This document shows, piece by piece, positions 50,532-53,275 of a stretch of DNA of 53,275 bases (the stretch's first letter is position 1; every line of letters begins with the position of its first letter). Both the position numbers and the translations under genes were made by a program. Below the pieces are notes generated by a model, which saw nothing but the letters and a program-made list of their open reading frames with translations, was not told the origin of the DNA and searched no databases. This stretch comes from a virus, in IMG/VR virus record IMGVR_UViG_3300030333_004803, positions 1 through 53,275 of that record. One strand, 5' to 3'.

Positions 50532-51509
50532 ATGCCAACATTTACAGAAATGGAAGAAACAGGAGCAAATCCAGAAACTAATCAACCCGTCACTGAGCCA
50601 GCAGCGCCCCAAGCGGATGCTGCGCCAGCGCAAGAGACCGTTGGTGACCCTTTTGAGCAATTGCTTGCTGCATCGGAACAAGCAGACCCATTCGCTACCC
50701 CTGCTAGTTCCACACAAGATGAAACGGTAGCAGAACCCACTGAAGCTGCTAATCCTGCTCAGCCTGCAGAGGCAAAGCAAGATGAAAGTCAGTTTCAGTA
50801 TTGGCAAAGTCAATATGATAAGGCGCAGAGGGAACTAACAGAGTTAAAAGAGCAGCATTCGTCATTAAAGGATATTGAGCCTTTAGCAAAATATATCCAA
50901 GACAATCCAGCTGTATTAGACTCAGTTGAGTCATCGCTCTCCAGTGGTAAAACTCCAGGTCAACCCGTAGGGAATCAGGAAGCATCACTGAAGAAGCCAG
51001 AAAGACCGACTAAGCCAGCGAACTATGATGCAATTGATGCATATTCTGATCCACAATCGGATAGTTACAAATATCGAGAAGCTGTTGACAGTTATCGAGA
51101 TGACATGATAAGTTTTCAAGAAAAGAAAAACGAACAAGTTGTCGCTAGAATGGAACAAGAATATCAACAACGTGCTCAAGCCCAACAAGTTGAATCATTA
51201 AGATCTCAACTTGCTAATAGTCACGGGTTTGACTCAACTCAAGTTGATGATTTTATGAAAGTAATGAGCGATCCAAGTAGTTTATCTTTAGATAACTTAG
51301 TCAATCTCTATAAAATGCAACAAGCTCCTTCGGCAGAAGTATCTAAAAACTTGCAAAAAGCTCAGCAAATGCGTGCTCAGCAGGAGAAATTAAAAATTGC
51401 TCCTTCTGTAGGCAGCGTACCAGCTGAAACTCAGCAAGAAGCTCCAATGGAAGATCAGATAATGGATGCAATGTTAGCATCTGAAAAGAAAACTAATCCT
51501 TGGACATAA
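50532..51509 (+). CDS. Capsid scaffold/assembly protein
   Basis: A 325-residue protein with a strong AAAGGAGG site. The N-terminus is Pro/Ala/Glu-rich and disordered (residues 1-85), the middle a charged coiled coil, and the C-terminus helical and Gln-rich. This composition and the position between portal and major capsid genes define phage scaffolds. It would guide prohead assembly and then leave. Confidence 0.82.
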   Translation: MPTFTEMEETGANPETNQPVTEPAAPQADAAPAQETVGDPFEQLLAASEQADPFATPASSTQDETVAEPTEAANPAQPAEAKQDESQFQYWQSQYDKAQRELTELKEQHSSLKDIEPLAKYIQDNPAVLDSVESSLSSGKTPGQPVGNQEASLKKPERPTKPANYDAIDAYSDPQSDSYKYREAVDSYRDDMISFQEKKNEQVVARMEQEYQQRAQAQQVESLRSQLANSHGFDSTQVDDFMKVMSDPSSLSLDNLVNLYKMQQAPSAEVSKNLQKAQQMRAQQEKLKIAPSVGSVPAETQQEAPMEDQIMDAMLASEKKTNPWT

Positions 51510-51531
51510 ATCTCTTGAAAGGGGGATATAA

Positions 51532-52950
51532 ATGAGTGTAAATACCACTGATGTCTATAGTGTAGGTTCAGGTGGCGCAAGTCAATCTGGAACCTCTATA
51601 GATCAAACTAGACGGGTGTTCAATTTTGGTGATCGTGTCGCTGAGCTTGCTCCTCAGCAGTCACCATTCTTTGTCTATCTGTCAAAAGTTGGTAAAAAAC
51701 CAACTAACGACCCTGTATTTAAATTCCTAGAACAACGTCATTCATGGCAACGTAGACACTTCCAAGTCAACGGTGCGAAAACATCATCTGCTCACGGTGG
51801 AGATGACACTAACTTTAATATTGCTAATTTAGTATTAGATTGCAATATTGATGATTATGGCAGAACTACAGCTGGATCAGCTCCTGATTTTATTCAAGCT
51901 GGTAACATGGTTGTTATTGAAGGTCTGTATGATGCTGACGATGGTAACTTTGACGGGGACGAAGTTCCTGTAGAAGTTTACTTTAAAGTAGGTACAAAAG
52001 ACTCTTCAACTCAGTATGATATGACTTTTGTAAAAGCTGTCTATAAAAATACCAAAGGTGCGAACGCAACTACTGTTGCTGCAACTACTTCTGGTGTAGT
52101 TGCCGAAGCTACAAACAGTAAAATTAGATTAGCGGACGATGCTGATGGTATGGTTATTGGATCAAGCTGGGCTGAAGGTACTTTGGCTCCTACTGGTTGG
52201 AAAGACGAATTGTACGACAGAGAAGGATATTGTCAGATCTTTAAGACTGCAATTGAAACATTCTCTGGTACAAGTCTAGCAACTGAATACAGAGGTATTC
52301 CAAATGAGTTCAGACGTGTTTGGACTGAGAAATTAATGGAGCACAAAATGGATTTAGAAAGAGCTATGCTATTTGGCGTAGGTAAAGCTTCTGAATCTGG
52401 TACTCCAGAACGTCATACTTGGGGCATTATGCCTTATACTCAAGCTTATGGCAAGAACTATGTTCTTGACTATTCAGCTAATGGGTATGACCAGTTCATT
52501 GATATTGCAGAAGACCTATTCCATCCAGAATCAGGTAACACTGGATCTAAGCTTATGCTTGCTTCTAGAAAAGTTATTTCTTGGATGAATAAACTTGCTT
52601 CTAGCAATTTCTTAGGAAATACTGTTCCAACAACTCAATATCGCTTGGATGTTAATAACATTCCTGGAGCGTTTGGACATGCGGTTACTAAGGTTAACAC
52701 CATTTTTGGTGATTTCCATTTGGTACAAGAGCCACTTCTTAAAGGTGTATACGAAGACTATGCAGTAGTCGTAGACATGAAGAATGTTGCTTACCGTCCT
52801 TTGGCAGGTAATGGACAAAGTCGTGACACTCAGATTAAGACTAATATACAAAGTCCTGATCTTGATGGAAGAAAAGATATGATCTTGACCGAAGCTGGTC
52901 TTGAGATTTCACTTCCTGAAACTCACGCTGTAATTACTATGCAGGCATAA
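51532..52950 (+). CDS. Major capsid protein
   Basis: A 472-residue protein with an AAGGGGG site, directly after the scaffold. The N-terminal region has RVFNFGDRVAEL and a PQQSPFFVYL block followed by RHSWQRR (to about residue 81). Beta-rich insertions with Thr/Val/Asp follow, and the C-terminal part contains a LEISLPETHAV strand. The overall pattern fits an HK97-fold major capsid protein of P22-like podoviruses. A strong hairpin follows the gene, as usual for highly expressed capsid genes. Confidence 0.85.
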   Translation: MSVNTTDVYSVGSGGASQSGTSIDQTRRVFNFGDRVAELAPQQSPFFVYLSKVGKKPTNDPVFKFLEQRHSWQRRHFQVNGAKTSSAHGGDDTNFNIANLVLDCNIDDYGRTTAGSAPDFIQAGNMVVIEGLYDADDGNFDGDEVPVEVYFKVGTKDSSTQYDMTFVKAVYKNTKGANATTVAATTSGVVAEATNSKIRLADDADGMVIGSSWAEGTLAPTGWKDELYDREGYCQIFKTAIETFSGTSLATEYRGIPNEFRRVWTEKLMEHKMDLERAMLFGVGKASESGTPERHTWGIMPYTQAYGKNYVLDYSANGYDQFIDIAEDLFHPESGNTGSKLMLASRKVISWMNKLASSNFLGNTVPTTQYRLDVNNIPGAFGHAVTKVNTIFGDFHLVQEPLLKGVYEDYAVVVDMKNVAYRPLAGNGQSRDTQIKTNIQSPDLDGRKDMILTEAGLEISLPETHAVITMQA

Positions 52951-52983
52951 GCTTGTTAGTATAATTACTAATTAGTTAACTCT

Positions 52984-53009
52984 AGCCCCCTAGTTTCGGC
53001 TGGGGGGCT
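52984..53009 (+). terminator. Hairpin after major capsid gene
   Basis: AGCCCCCTAG pairs with CTGGGGGGCT over 10 bp, with a six-base loop TTTCGG. The one wobble is G-U only on the plus strand, which fixes the transcribed strand. The downstream sequence TAACTAAAAG is not a U-run, so it is probably a partial terminator or an mRNA-stabilising hairpin that sets capsid expression above the next gene. Confidence 0.75.
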
Positions 53010-53030
53010 TAACTAAAAGAGAAAGTAAAA

Positions 53031-53275
53031 ATGGCAAATAAATTAATCGTTAGGAGTTCAGTAGAGCCTCAGTATGAAGTTTCTGAAACTCATAGCGGAA
53101 AAACGTACACATCTTTTAAAATGGATCAAATTGGTGGAAGATTATCTTCTACAATGGAAGATTCATTTGGGGATGAAAAAATTTACAAATTAGTAGGAGT
53201 AGTAGATCAAACATCTGCAGCAGCTGTAAATAATGCAACTACTGCTTTTGAAGGAACAGCAACTGCTACTGGCTC
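53031..53275 (+). CDS. Head-associated structural protein, 3' partial
   Basis: Starts at ATG 53031, 81 bases after the major capsid gene, and runs off the window end. The first 30 residues precede the part shared with the fragment at 2-412. Bases 53093-53170 match bases 1-78 exactly. The later part encodes similar but different residues. It is either the other half of the same gene in a variant strain, or a tandem paralogue. A head decoration role is inferred from position. Confidence 0.75.
   Translation, partial: MANKLIVRSSVEPQYEVSETHSGKTYTSFKMDQIGGRLSSTMEDSFGDEKIYKLVGVVDQTSAAAVNNATTAFEGTATATG
53093..53275 (+). repeat. Terminal near-repeat of window start
   Basis: These 183 bases align with bases 1-183: identical for 78 bases, then diverging with synonymous and nonsynonymous changes, and a variable stretch in the second half. 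This is not an exact circular-assembly overlap. It marks where the contig closes into a circular or circularly permuted genome. Confidence 0.85.

Noticed and set aside
1-53275. Exact circular genome or direct terminal repeats
   Set aside because: The terminal similarity is identical for only 78 bases and then diverges, so an exact overlap or fixed terminal repeat is not supported by the sequence.
1-53275. CRISPR array, insertion sequence, integrase or attachment site
   Set aside because: No regularly spaced repeats, no transposase or recombinase motifs, and no repeat pair flanking a module were seen.

Overview
The window is almost all of a tailed-phage genome, AT-rich and densely packed. I read it as a podovirus-like, strictly lytic phage. 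It has a P22-type portal, a nozzle/hub-type protein, long fibres and giant ejection-type proteins. I find no tape measure, tail tube, integrase, repressor or rRNA gene. The host is probably a Gram-negative bacterium that uses Shine-Dalgarno initiation. This is inferred from many AGGAGG-type ribosome sites and two overlapping lipobox lipoproteins beside a GH108 lysozyme. I cannot name the host.

Layout. (1) 45548-53275 and continuing at 2-31950, plus strand, late genes: terminase, portal, scaffold, major capsid protein, a head-associated gene broken by the contig ends, adaptor-like proteins, two S74-chaperone fibres, a run of small membrane/coiled-coil proteins with the lysozyme, a phosphoesterase, a nozzle/hub protein, two ejection-type proteins, one 4128-residue protein and a second metallopeptidase protein. 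A terminator at 32033 closes this unit. (2) 45353 down to 32054, minus strand, early/replication genes: small early proteins, a tRNA, a CobS-like AAA+ ATPase with a VWA partner, a Sak4-type recombinase, an SSB-like protein, a primase-helicase, a Gp157-like protein, a PDDEXK nuclease and several proteins of about 50 residues. The units diverge at 45354-45547 and converge at 32033.

The most notable content is the giant protein at 18575-30961. It carries an HExxH metallopeptidase site and, in its middle, the signatures of a two-barrel RNA polymerase of the QDE-1/RDR/crAss-like type: a DxDGD catalytic loop, the R-x-P...SG-V motif before it, an NTGxxVN-type motif after it, and a DG motif with two lysines upstream. 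It sits among virion genes and has glycine/alanine-rich hydrophobic stretches. I infer that it is packaged, ejected and transcribes the minus-strand early genes. The genome encodes no other recognisable RNA polymerase and no DNA polymerase.

The early strand also holds three noncoding stretches dense in perfect or wobble-compensated stems (32365-32580, 43766-44063, 44842-45016). One contains an H-type pseudoknot and lies next to the tRNA. I recognise none as a known RNA family.

The last 183 bases repeat the first 183 but diverge after 78 identical bases. The contig therefore closes to a circle of about 53.1 kb only imperfectly: there is either a tandem gene pair at the junction or a mixture of strains.
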